Shown in pieces: positions 26,078-34,215 of a stretch of 64,000 nt of DNA. Positions within the stretch are counted from its first letter, which is position 1. The number at the start of each line of letters is the position of its first letter. The notes under the pieces were generated by a model, which was given only the letters and a program-made list of their open reading frames with translations, searched no databases and had not been told where the DNA came from. The stretch is from Rhizobiaceae bacterium (lineage in GTDB: Bacteria > Pseudomonadota > Alphaproteobacteria > Rhizobiales > Rhizobiaceae). Where the stretch lies: NCBI GenBank assembly GCA_025698895.1, contig JAILWO010000001.1, forward strand, positions 1,833,001-1,897,000, written 5' to 3'. The position numbers were made by a program, and so were the translations under genes.

Positions 26078-27685
26078 TCAGTGCTTTGCGTCCTCGAGGA
26101 TCATCGCCGCGCCCTTCTCGGCTATCATGATGGTCGGCGAATTGGTGTTGCCCGAGGTGATCGTCGGCATCACCGAAGCGTCCGCCACGCGCAGGCCTTC
26201 CACGCCGCGCACTTTCAGCCGCTCGTCCAGCACGGCGTGTCTGTCGCCATCCGGCCCCATCCTGGCGGTACCCACCGGATGGAAGATGGTCGTGCCGAGA
26301 TCACCGGCCGCCACCAGCATGTCCTCGTCCGAGGCGACGTGGGCGCCCGGCTTGTATTCCTCCGGGCGGTAGGGTGCGAGCGCGGGCTGCGAGACGATGC
26401 GGCGAGCCCATTTGAGCGAGTCGACCGCGACGCGACGGTCCGTCTCGGTCGACAGGTAGTTGGGTCTGATGTCGGGCCGGTCCTCGGGCCTTGGTCCCGA
26501 AATGTGGATCGAGCCGCGGCTGGTCGGCCGCAGATTGCACACGCTCGCCGTGAACGCCTCGAACGGATGCAGGCCTTCGCCCCATTTGTCGAGCGACAGC
26601 GGCTGGAAATGGAACTCCAGGTTGGCGGTCTCGTATTCGGGCGATGATTTCACGAAGGCGCCCATCTGTGAGGGCGCCATGGTCAATGGTCCGCGCCGGC
26701 GCAGCGCATAGTCGAACCCCATCATCGCGCGGCGGAACAGGTTGGCGTAGTCGCCATTCAACGTACGGATGCCCGATACCTTGTAGACCGGCCGGATTTG
26801 CAGATGGTCCTGCAGATTGCCGCCCACGCCGGGCAGGTCGACGAGTGGCTCGATGCCGTGGGCCTTCAGAATTTCCGGATCGCCAATACCTGACCGTTCC
26901 AGGATCACCGGCGAGGCCACCGCGCCCGCCGAAAGTACGATCTCCCCACCCTCGGCGCGAAAGGCCTGATCGTCCTTGTGGTAGACGACGGCACGTGCAC
27001 GGCCCTCCGCGATCTCGACATGGTGGACGACCGCCCCGGTCTCCACGCGAAGGTTCGGCCGGCCTAAAGCGGGCTTCAGAAAGCCGCGCGCCGCGCTCCA
27101 GCGCCGGCCGCGTTTCTGGTTCACCTGGAAGTAGGAGACGCCGGTATTGTCGCCGGTGTTGAAGTCATCGATCCGCTCGATACCCGCCTGTTCGGCCGCG
27201 TCCGCGATCCGGTCGAGTATATCCCAGCGTATGCGCGGTTCTTCCACCCGCCACTCGCCGCCGGCGCGGTGGAACTCGTTCGGGGCATGGTGGTCCTCAT
27301 GTTTCAGAAAGTAGGGCAGCACATCGTCCCATCCCCACCCGGTAAGTCCGGCCTGCCGCCAGCCGTCATAGTCGCGCGCCTGGCCGCGCATGTAGATCAT
27401 GGCGTTGATGGCCGAACAGCCTCCCAGCACCTTGCCGCGCGGATAGGCGAGCGTTCGCCCGTTCAGCCCCGCCTCGGCGGCCGTCTCGAACATCCAGTCC
27501 GCGCGCGGATTGCCAATGGCGAACAGGTAGCCCACCGGAATGTGGAACCAGATCCAGTTGTCGCGCTGTCCGCCCTCGAGCAGGAGAATCCGCTTCGTGG
27601 GGTCGGCGGATAGCCGGTTCGCCAGCACGCAGCCCGCCGAGCCCGCACCCGCAATGATATAGTCGTAGCGTCCGCCGTCCTGCAT
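26078..27685 (-). CDS. GMC-family FAD oxidoreductase (choline-dehydrogenase-like)
   Basis: This 535-residue flavoprotein oxidises an alcohol. The FAD motif YIIAGAGSAGCVLANRLS is at the N-terminus. The GMC signature GKVLGGCSAINAMIYMRG lies near residue 85, and the catalytic histidine is in HPVGTARMG near the C-terminus. Overall it resembles choline or other alcohol dehydrogenases of the family, but the betaine genes that would support choline are absent. GGGAGGAGG precedes the ATG. It lies 32 nt after an SDR gene on the same strand; the two probably oxidise successive intermediates in the catabolic block. Confidence 0.88.
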   Translation of the reverse strand: MQDGGRYDYIIAGAGSAGCVLANRLSADPTKRILLLEGGQRDNWIWFHIPVGYLFAIGNPRADWMFETAAEAGLNGRTLAYPRGKVLGGCSAINAMIYMRGQARDYDGWRQAGLTGWGWDDVLPYFLKHEDHHAPNEFHRAGGEWRVEEPRIRWDILDRIADAAEQAGIERIDDFNTGDNTGVSYFQVNQKRGRRWSAARGFLKPALGRPNLRVETGAVVHHVEIAEGRARAVVYHKDDQAFRAEGGEIVLSAGAVASPVILERSGIGDPEILKAHGIEPLVDLPGVGGNLQDHLQIRPVYKVSGIRTLNGDYANLFRRAMMGFDYALRRRGPLTMAPSQMGAFVKSSPEYETANLEFHFQPLSLDKWGEGLHPFEAFTASVCNLRPTSRGSIHISGPRPEDRPDIRPNYLSTETDRRVAVDSLKWARRIVSQPALAPYRPEEYKPGAHVASDEDMLVAAGDLGTTIFHPVGTARMGPDGDRHAVLDERLKVRGVEGLRVADASVMPTITSGNTNSPTIMIAEKGAAMILEDAKH

Positions 27686-27717
27686 GAAGCGCCTCCTCCC
27701 GCCCAGTCATAAGACCT

Positions 27718-28509
27718 CTAGCGGGCCATGATGCCACCGTCGACAGGGATGGTGACGCCGGTCATGAAACTCGATGCGGGCGAGGCCAGAAGCAGGGCGA
27801 CCCCCTTGATCTCGTTGGTGTCGGCGATCCGTCCCAGCGGCACCATGGAGGCGAATTCGGCTTCGACTTCCGGTTGGCGGATGCGGCCGCCGGCGATATT
27901 GGTGCGGAAGGGTCCGGGCGCGATGCCGTTGACCATCACATTGGCCGGCGCGAGTTCCATCGCCGCCTGCCGCACGAGATTGACCACCGCCGCCTTGGTC
28001 GCCGTGTAGGCGTAGCCGCACATGACCTCCGATTTCAGTCCCGCGACCGAGGCCACCGCCACGATGCGTCCGTCGCGCGCGGGCTTCATGTGGCGGGCGG
28101 CCGCGCGGATCGAGGCGAACACGCCCGTCAGATTGACCGCGAGCACCTTGTCCCACTGCGCGTCGTCGACGCCTGATAGTTGCCCGGCTTCCGTGCGGTA
28201 GCCGGGTCCGGCCGTGACGCCGGCATTGGCGACGAGCGCGTCAAGGCGGCCGTGCCGCGTCGCGAAATTGTTCACCACGGCGTCGACCTGCGCCCTGTCC
28301 GAAACGTCCAGCGGGAGCGCTTCGGCGCGCCAGCCCCGCTCATCGAAGGAGGCAGCCGCGCGCTCCAACCCTTCCCGATCCAGATCGGTCAAAGCCACCG
28401 TTGCCCCAGCCTCTGCCAGCGCTTCCGCGATCGCCAACCCCAGCCCGCTGGCCGCGCCGGTCACCAGCGCCGTCTTGCCGGTCATCGAGAATCGCTGCGT
28501 ATGGTTCAT
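27718..28509 (-). CDS. Short-chain dehydrogenase/reductase (SDR)
   Basis: This 263-residue classical SDR has the cofactor motif VTGAASGLGLAIA near residue 18, VANAGV for the NAG motif, and the active-site Tyr-Lys in GYAYTATKAAVVNLVR. The C-terminal MTGVTIPVDGGIMAR is typical. The start at 28509 has GGGAG 6 nt before it; the GTG just upstream is the alternative. It is the first gene of a two-gene minus-strand unit with the GMC oxidoreductase, divergent from the alpha/beta hydrolase. A GntR-type motif lies in the shared upstream region. Confidence 0.88.
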   Translation of the reverse strand: MNHTQRFSMTGKTALVTGAASGLGLAIAEALAEAGATVALTDLDREGLERAAASFDERGWRAEALPLDVSDRAQVDAVVNNFATRHGRLDALVANAGVTAGPGYRTEAGQLSGVDDAQWDKVLAVNLTGVFASIRAAARHMKPARDGRIVAVASVAGLKSEVMCGYAYTATKAAVVNLVRQAAMELAPANVMVNGIAPGPFRTNIAGGRIRQPEVEAEFASMVPLGRIADTNEIKGVALLLASPASSFMTGVTIPVDGGIMAR

Positions 28510-28526
28510 CACGGTCTCCCATCAAC

Positions 28527-28541
28527 TATCGTATGCAATAT
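28527..28541. promoter_or_regulatory. Candidate GntR operator (TATCGTATGCAATAT)
   Basis: On the minus strand this reads ATATTGCATACGATA, close to the TATTGTATACGAT site in front of the second SDR gene. It lies 18 nt upstream of the SDR start at 28509. The assignment to the GntR regulator encoded at 30.7 kb is inferred from motif sharing. Confidence 0.4.
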
Positions 28542-28673
28542 CGATCGGAGGGCAATACGCAAGGAAAATTCGAGCGCTGATATAAATATAAGAAAAAACA
28601 ACCACTTAATGCCGATATTACTCGATTGAGGCGCTGGTAAGCAGATTCATGATTGACGTCGGCCACGCAATAA

Positions 28674-28685
28674 GGTGTACAATAT
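28674..28685. promoter_or_regulatory. Candidate GntR operator (GGTGTACAATAT)
   Basis: The minus strand reads ATATTGTACACC, a weaker match to the TTGTATAC-type motif. It lies about 60 nt upstream of the alpha/beta hydrolase start, facing the plus-strand pair of genes. Confidence 0.35.
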
Positions 28686-28742
28686 GACGAGTGGCGGGGC
28701 AACTTGATGCCCGCCGCGAATGCAAAGGGAGGCACGCGCGCC

Positions 28743-29522
28743 ATGGCGCATACCGAGACCACGGAAACGGTCACCGGCTGCAAGATCCGGATCATGAGAA
28801 AAGGACAGGGGGAGCCGCTTCTGTTCCTGCATGGCGCCTCGGGCGCCGGTCGCTGGCTGCCTTTCATGGAGATGCTGTCGGAGAAGTACGACGTCATCGT
28901 GCCCGAACATCCTGGCTTTGGCGGCTCCGATACGCCCGAATGGCTGGATACGGTCGGGGATCTGGCCTTCTTCTACCTGGACGTGATCGAGCATCTGGGG
29001 CTGGACGGCGTCCATCTGGTCGGAACTTCGATCGGCGGCTGGATCGCGGCGGAACTGGCCACGCGCTCCTGTCAGAAGCTTAAGAGCCTGACGCTGGTCG
29101 CGCCGGCCGGCATTCACGTCAAGGGCGTGAAGAAAGGCGACATGTTCATGTGGTCGCCTGAGGAACTTGCCCAGAACCTCTACCACAACCAGGAGATCGC
29201 CAGGGCGATGCCGCAGCCGGCCAGCGAGGAAGAGCTGATGGTCGTGCTGAAGAACCGGCTGATGACGGCCAAGCTCGGCTGGCAGCCGCGCATGCACAAT
29301 CCGCATCTGAGGAAGTGGCTGCACCGGGTCGACGTGCCGACCCTGATCGTGTGGGGCGACGACGACAAGCTGTTGCCCGCCGAATACGGTCCCGCCTACC
29401 GCGACCTGATCCCCGGATCGGAGCTCGAGATCATTCCTGCGTGCGGGCATCTGCCCCATGTCGAGCACGCCGAGCGCTTCGCCGCCCGCGTTTCCGGTTT
29501 CATTGAGGGAGCAGCCCGATGA
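28743..29522 (+). CDS. Alpha/beta-fold hydrolase
   Basis: This 259-residue hydrolase of the alpha/beta fold has the oxyanion segment LLFLHGASGAG, the nucleophile elbow VGTSIGGW, an acid residue in WGDDDKLLP and the final histidine in CGHLPHVEHAE. It resembles meta-cleavage-product and ester hydrolases. The start at 28743 has GGGAGG 10 nt upstream; earlier ATGs at 28704 and 28707 are possible. Its stop overlaps the LLM oxygenase start by 4 nt, so the two probably act on the same substrate, for example oxygenation followed by ester hydrolysis. The substrate is unknown. Confidence 0.85.
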   Translation: MAHTETTETVTGCKIRIMRKGQGEPLLFLHGASGAGRWLPFMEMLSEKYDVIVPEHPGFGGSDTPEWLDTVGDLAFFYLDVIEHLGLDGVHLVGTSIGGWIAAELATRSCQKLKSLTLVAPAGIHVKGVKKGDMFMWSPEELAQNLYHNQEIARAMPQPASEEELMVVLKNRLMTAKLGWQPRMHNPHLRKWLHRVDVPTLIVWGDDDKLLPAEYGPAYRDLIPGSELEIIPACGHLPHVEHAERFAARVSGFIEGAAR

Positions 29523-30685
29523 AATTCTACATGATGCACCTGATGCCCTATGCGGATCTGGATCTGGACTACGACCAGAAATACAACTCCGCCTGGATCA
29601 CGCTGCCCAACAGCTACTACGATCCGAAGAAGGGCGCGAAGCTCTACAACCGTTATCTCGACGAACTCGAATATGCCGATCAGCTCGGCTTCGACGGCGT
29701 CTGCGTCAACGAGCATCATCAGAACGCCTACGGGCTGATGCCGCAGCCCGGCGTCATGGCCGGCGCGCTGGCGCGGCGCACCCGCAAGGTCAAGATCGCC
29801 ATTCTCGGTCGCGCGCTGCCGCTGCTCAATAATCCGGTCACCGTCGCCGAGGAGTTCGCGATGGTCGACAACATCACCGAGGGGCGCTTCATCGCCGGCT
29901 TCGTGCGCGGCATCGGTGCCGAATACCATGCCTGGAGCTCGAACCCGGCCGACAGTCACGACCGTTTCCATGAGGCGCACGACCTCATCCTGCGCGCCTG
30001 GACCGAGACCGGGCCGTTCACCTTCGAGGGAAAGCACTATCAGTTCGAATATGTGAACCTGTGGCCGCGCCCTTATCAGTCGCCGCGTCCGCCGATCTGG
30101 ATACCCTCGCAGGGCTCTTCAGAGACTATAGAATGGGCCTCCCATCCCGATCGCCGCTATACCTATCTGCAGACCTTCACGCCGGTGGCGATGCTGGCCA
30201 AGTACATGCGGATGTACAGGGACATGGCGGCCGAGCACGGTTACGAGGCGACCGAAGACCAGCTCGGCTGGTCGGTGCCGCTCTATGTCGCCGAGACCGA
30301 CGAGATCGCCCGGCGCGAGGCGAAGCCTCATATCGAGAACTTCCTCAACAAGTTCCTGCGCATGCCCAAGGAGATGCTGCTGCCGCCCGGCTACCTGTCG
30401 CTGAAGTCCATGATGGGCGTCATGAAGGCCAAGTCGTCGATCGGCTCGAAACAGACCATCGACGACGTCATCGAAAAGGGCATGTTCATCTGCGGCAGCC
30501 CCGAAACGGTGCGCCAGCGGCTCGCGGCCTACAAGAGCGAGATCGGCTTCGGCCATCTCTTGACGCTCCTGCAGTTCGGGACGCTGCCGGCCGAATTGAC
30601 CCGCAAGAACATGGAGCTTTACGCCAACGAGGTCATGCCGTGGCTGCGCGCCGAGGGCGCGAAGTCCCGTCAGGCGGCCGAATAG
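29519..30685 (+). CDS. LLM-class flavin-dependent monooxygenase
   Basis: This 388-residue protein of the bacterial luciferase-like (LLM) superfamily normally uses reduced FMN to oxygenate an organic compound. Family features include FDGVCVNEHHQNAYG, VAEEFAMVDNITEGRFIAGFVRG near residue 120, and FVRGIGAEYHAW. It overlaps the preceding hydrolase gene by 4 nt and ends 1 nt from the convergent gntR gene. Such enzymes need a flavin reductase; one is encoded at 32.4 kb in the neighbouring operon and could be the partner. Confidence 0.88.
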   Translation: MKFYMMHLMPYADLDLDYDQKYNSAWITLPNSYYDPKKGAKLYNRYLDELEYADQLGFDGVCVNEHHQNAYGLMPQPGVMAGALARRTRKVKIAILGRALPLLNNPVTVAEEFAMVDNITEGRFIAGFVRGIGAEYHAWSSNPADSHDRFHEAHDLILRAWTETGPFTFEGKHYQFEYVNLWPRPYQSPRPPIWIPSQGSSETIEWASHPDRRYTYLQTFTPVAMLAKYMRMYRDMAAEHGYEATEDQLGWSVPLYVAETDEIARREAKPHIENFLNKFLRMPKEMLLPPGYLSLKSMMGVMKAKSSIGSKQTIDDVIEKGMFICGSPETVRQRLAAYKSEIGFGHLLTLLQFGTLPAELTRKNMELYANEVMPWLRAEGAKSRQAAE

Positions 30686-30686
30686 C

Positions 30687-31379
30687 CTACGGTTCCGGCT
30701 CCGGTTTCGGATCGTTGAGGATCGAGTAGAGATGTCCGCTCATCGCAGCCTCCGCCCAGTCCGGGTTGCGCGCCTTCAGCGCCGCGATGATCTCGTGGTG
30801 CTGGCGGTGCGTGCGCCGCGTCCGCTCGTCCACGGGTTCGGAGTAGCTGTTGAAAATGGAGGCTGGAAGCTCCAGCGAGGAGGCAAGGATCTTCTCCAGT
30901 CGCGGGCTGTCGGCCGCCCTGGCGATGGTGGCGTGAAACTCGTTGTTCAGGTCGTCGAACCGGGCGAGGTGACGGTGCCAGCCGAGCTTGGAGAACACCG
31001 CCTCCATCTCGGCCTCCACCTCTTCAAGATGCGCGATCTGCTGGGGCGTGATGCGTCTGGCCGCGCGCCGCGCGCCGTGGCCCTCCAGCTTGGCGCGCAG
31101 GCGGAACACCTCGGCCACATCGCTCATCGAGAAACTCGCCACCTGGCCGCGCCTGTAGCGTTCCAGCACGACCAGCCCCTCGTTCGACAGGCGCGAAAGC
31201 GCCTCGCGCACGGGCGTGCGCGACACGCCGATCCTGTCGGCCAGCTTGGTTTCCTGAAGCGTCTCGCCCGACTTGAGGTCGCCGGAAATGATGGCAGCGC
31301 GGATGAAGCGGTATGCGGTTTCGACCGCCCCGGTCGCGTCGCCATTGCCGTTCGCGCGGCCGGCTTCTGGTGTCGGCAT
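30687..31379 (-). CDS. GntR-family transcriptional regulator (FCD subfamily)
   Basis: This 230-residue regulator has the N-terminal GntR winged helix (SGETLQETKLADRIGVSRTPVREALSRLSNEG) in about residues 35-85 and a C-terminal FCD ligand-binding domain with the usual metal-site histidines (LNNEFHATIA, HRQHHEIIAAL). The start at 31379 has GAGG 7 nt upstream; the longer frame to 31448 would overlap the operator. It is divergent from the seven-gene catabolic operon. Palindrome-like TTGTATAC motifs in the gap suggest that it represses both that operon and itself. Confidence 0.9.
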   Translation of the reverse strand: MPTPEAGRANGNGDATGAVETAYRFIRAAIISGDLKSGETLQETKLADRIGVSRTPVREALSRLSNEGLVVLERYRRGQVASFSMSDVAEVFRLRAKLEGHGARRAARRITPQQIAHLEEVEAEMEAVFSKLGWHRHLARFDDLNNEFHATIARAADSPRLEKILASSLELPASIFNSYSEPVDERTRRTHRQHHEIIAALKARNPDWAEAAMSGHLYSILNDPKPEPEP

Positions 31380-31446
31380 CGGCTGCCTCGCATTCGTGCT
31401 GCGTTGTCCGGCCACTTCTGCACCAAGCGGCTGAAACAGGCAAGGC

Positions 31447-31464
31447 ATACAAAATTGTATACGA
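31447..31464. promoter_or_regulatory. Candidate GntR operator, ATACAA-AA-TTGTATACGA
   Basis: ATACAA and TTGTAT form perfect inverted arms around AA (31447-31460), and the right half continues as TTGTATACGA. It lies about 70 nt upstream of gntR, in the region divergent from the SDR operon. Confidence 0.55.
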
Positions 31465-31514
31465 AACCCGGATCTGGCGGCGATTCCGGCGGAAAGCCGT
31501 TGACGGCGGTGCTG

Positions 31515-31527
31515 TATTGTATACGAT
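31515..31527. promoter_or_regulatory. Candidate GntR operator, TATTGTATACGAT
   Basis: This second copy of the TTGTATACGA element is centred on palindromic GTATAC, 38 nt before the SDR start at 31565. Together with the copy 60 nt away it gives the divergent promoter two likely binding sites. Confidence 0.55.
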
Positions 31528-31564
31528 CAGCATTCGGCAGGCATCCACCGGCTTGGGGAGTGAG

Positions 31565-32422
31565 ATGAAGATCGAGCGCGGCACGGCCGCTTACATATCG
31601 GGCGGCGGATCGGGAATCGGGCGCGGCATGGCGCTCGCTTTCGCCCGGCGTGGTGTGCGCGTCGGCGTGGCCGATATACGCGAGGCCGACGCCGCCGCTA
31701 CCGTGGATATCATTCGTCAGAACGGAGGCGAGGCGATCGCGATCGGGGCCGACGTGTCGGATCGCGCTTCCGTCGAGGCCGCGGCCGATGCGATCGAGAG
31801 CGCATTCGGCCCGGCCTCGATCATTTGCAACAATGCCGGCATCGCCATGCATGGCGTTCCGATCCACGAGATATCACCCGACGACTGGGACTGGGCGATA
31901 GGCGTCAATATCTATGGTGTCATCCACGGCCTTCAGGTCTTCGTGCCGCGCCTTCTCGACGGGGGAAGGCCCGGTCATGTCGTCAATACCGCTTCAATAG
32001 GCGGCTTTCAGGTCAATCCAAACTTCCTCACCGCCGCTTATTCCATGACGAAATATGCGGTCGTCGCCCTGTCCGAGGGACTTCGCAACGAGATGGAGGG
32101 GCGTCCCATCGGCGTATCGGTTCTGGCGCCGGCCGCCGTGGATACGGGCATCCATCTGTCCGAGCGCGCCCGTCCCGACCGGTTCGGCGGCGCGACGGTC
32201 CGCCCGCAGAACCATTTCATGGGCGATCTGATCAAGGATGGAGCCGATCCCGCCACGATCGGTGAGCGGGTGGCACGTGCTGTCGAGGACGACGAGTTCT
32301 ACGTCTTTACCCACCCCGAAACGCGGTACTGGCTGGAGCGCCGCCACGCCGAAATCCTCGACGCCTTCGATCGCGCCGCACGCTCGGAGGGTATCGAAGA
32401 CGCCTCACAGGCGGCCGAATAG
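31565..32422 (+). CDS. Short-chain dehydrogenase/reductase (SDR), first gene of catabolic operon
   Basis: This 285-residue SDR has the cofactor motif YISGGGSGIGRGMA at the very N-terminus, the NNAGI motif and the active-site AYSMTKYAVVALSEG. GGGGAG lies before the ATG. It opens a run of seven plus-strand genes with short gaps that ends at 39324. It differs from the SDR at 27.7 kb in sequence and length, so it is not a recent duplicate. Its substrate is unknown; oxidation of a side-chain alcohol before ring attack would fit the pathway. Confidence 0.88.
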   Translation: MKIERGTAAYISGGGSGIGRGMALAFARRGVRVGVADIREADAAATVDIIRQNGGEAIAIGADVSDRASVEAAADAIESAFGPASIICNNAGIAMHGVPIHEISPDDWDWAIGVNIYGVIHGLQVFVPRLLDGGRPGHVVNTASIGGFQVNPNFLTAAYSMTKYAVVALSEGLRNEMEGRPIGVSVLAPAAVDTGIHLSERARPDRFGGATVRPQNHFMGDLIKDGADPATIGERVARAVEDDEFYVFTHPETRYWLERRHAEILDAFDRAARSEGIEDASQAAE

Positions 32423-32431
32423 GAGTTGCCG

Positions 32432-33094
32432 ATGCTCGACACGCCAGGCGTATTCACCACCGCCTCCCGCAAGGCGCCGGCTTCCCTGCAGCCGGGTCCG
32501 CATATTGTCGGGATAGGCGGCACCACCCGTATCGGTTCGTCGTCCGAAGCCGCGCTTCGTTGCGCCCTTGCCTCGGCGGAGATGCTGGGCGCCACCACGG
32601 AACTGTTCTGCGGGCCGCTGCTCGACCTGCCGATGTACGATCCGTCCAACGAGCATCGCAGCCTTTCGGCGCGCCGCCTCGTCCAGTCGCTGCGTCGGGC
32701 CGATGGCGTCATAATCGCCACGCCGAGCTATCACGGCGCGCTGTCGGGTGTGATCAAGAACGCGCTCGACTATACCGAGGACATGCGCGACGATCCGCGT
32801 CCCTATCTCGAGGGTCGCGGCGTGGGTGTGATCGTCACCGCGTTCGGTTCGCAGGCGCTGGGCACTACGCTGGTCGGTGTGCGTTCCATCGTGCACGCGC
32901 TGCGCGGCTGGCCAACACCGTTTGCCGCGGCCCTCAACTCACAGGACAGGCCTTTCATGGACGGTCGCCCGTCCAACGCCGACATCGCGGCGCAGTTCGA
33001 TCTGGTCGCGAGCCAGGTCGTCCAGTTCGCCGCTATCAACGCGCGGATAGGCGACATGGGCGATCAGGCGCCGCTGAAGGCGGCGGCCGGCTAG
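32432..33094 (+). CDS. NADPH-dependent FMN reductase
   Basis: This 220-residue flavodoxin-like protein belongs to the NADPH-dependent FMN reductase family. The flavin-phosphate loop is GGTTRIGSSSEAALR near residue 30, and TPSYHGALSGVIKNALDY is the second flavin contact. AGGAG stands 6 nt before the ATG at 32432, 9 nt after the SDR stop. It could supply reduced FMN to the LLM monooxygenase encoded at 29.5 kb, since the FAD monooxygenase at 38.1 kb looks like a single-component enzyme. Confidence 0.87.
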   Translation: MLDTPGVFTTASRKAPASLQPGPHIVGIGGTTRIGSSSEAALRCALASAEMLGATTELFCGPLLDLPMYDPSNEHRSLSARRLVQSLRRADGVIIATPSYHGALSGVIKNALDYTEDMRDDPRPYLEGRGVGVIVTAFGSQALGTTLVGVRSIVHALRGWPTPFAAALNSQDRPFMDGRPSNADIAAQFDLVASQVVQFAAINARIGDMGDQAPLKAAAG

Positions 33095-33179
33095 CCTATC
33101 GCCGGCCGGGAGGAGCCCGCGCCGCGTTCGGAAATCATGACTCGCAGCCCCGGGCAACGGGGTCAACAGGGAGGAAAAC

Positions 33180-34145
33180 ATGAAAAGACTGTTCGTATCA
33201 GCCTTGGCCGTCATTGCCGGCGCGGCCTTGTCGGCCTCGGCCGCGCTTGCCCAGACCGTCTCAATCTCGACGCTTCCGCCGGGCTCGATCAACAATGTGC
33301 AGACCCAGGCGATCGCCAAGGTCGTGCAGGAGGAGACGGGCATCCAGATGAGGCTCGTCACCTTCAATTCGCCGGCAGCGTCCATGGGCGCGGTCCAGGC
33401 CGGGCAGGCTGAGTTCACCTTCATGTCCAACGACGAGGTTGGGGTCGCGGTGCGCGGCCGCGACGAGCACGAGGGCAAGCCGCTCGACAAGCTGCAGCTT
33501 GCCGTCACGGTTTTCCCCTTCAAGGTCGGCGTGCTGGTGCGCGAGGATTCCGGCATCGAATCCGTCGCCGATCTCGAAGGCAAACGCTTTCCAATCGGCT
33601 GGCAGGGCTTTCCGCAAGGTGTAGCCCTTTCCAATGCCATCCTGGCGACGGCGGGACTGAGCCTCGACGACACCGATGGCGTGCCGACCGCCAACCTTCT
33701 TCGCGCCGCCGACGACTTCAAGGCGGGCCGGCTCGACGCCACGATCTTCGCGGTCGGCGCGCCGAAGATGGCAGAGGTGGATGCCGCTGTCGGCATCAAG
33801 TTCCTCAGCCTGGATAATTCGGAGGAGGCCAGGCAGGCAATGGCCGCGATCCGTCCCGAATACACCGTCGCTTCGCAGGTACCGCTGCCGCATCTGGCCG
33901 GCGTCGAGGTCGAGACCAATCTGATGCAGTACGCCATGACTGTCGCCGCCGGCGCCGACGTCGATGAGGAACTCGTGTATCAGGTCGTCAAGGCGATCCA
34001 CCAGAACAAGGAAGCGCTGGTGGCGGCCCATCCCTCCTTCAACGCGATGAACCCTGACGACATCGCCGTTCCGCAGCCTGACGTCGACTATCATCCCGGC
34101 GCGATCCGCTACTACAAGGAAGCCGGTATCTGGCAGGGAGAGTAA
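33180..34145 (+). CDS. TAXI-family TRAP transporter solute-binding protein
   Basis: This 321-residue periplasmic protein has a signal peptide of about 24 residues (ending ASAALAQTV). Its TAXI-type features are STLPPGSINNVQTQAIAKVV and GAVQAGQAEFTFMSNDE. TAXI proteins deliver substrates, mostly organic acids, to a fused TRAP permease, which is the next gene. GGGAGG precedes the ATG. Context suggests an aromatic acid such as a hydroxybenzoate as substrate, which is an inference. Confidence 0.87.
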   Translation: MKRLFVSALAVIAGAALSASAALAQTVSISTLPPGSINNVQTQAIAKVVQEETGIQMRLVTFNSPAASMGAVQAGQAEFTFMSNDEVGVAVRGRDEHEGKPLDKLQLAVTVFPFKVGVLVREDSGIESVADLEGKRFPIGWQGFPQGVALSNAILATAGLSLDDTDGVPTANLLRAADDFKAGRLDATIFAVGAPKMAEVDAAVGIKFLSLDNSEEARQAMAAIRPEYTVASQVPLPHLAGVEVETNLMQYAMTVAAGADVDEELVYQVVKAIHQNKEALVAAHPSFNAMNPDDIAVPQPDVDYHPGAIRYYKEAGIWQGE

Positions 34146-34215
34146 TCGCCTCCTTCGATCTGCCGACTGATTGCCAAGACTGAGCGAACGCCCGGAAAGG
34201 CTCTGGAAGACGCAT

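Noticed and set aside
27718-32422. The two SDR genes as a recent duplication
   Set aside because: They differ in length, cofactor motif surroundings and C-terminus; only the general SDR fold is shared.
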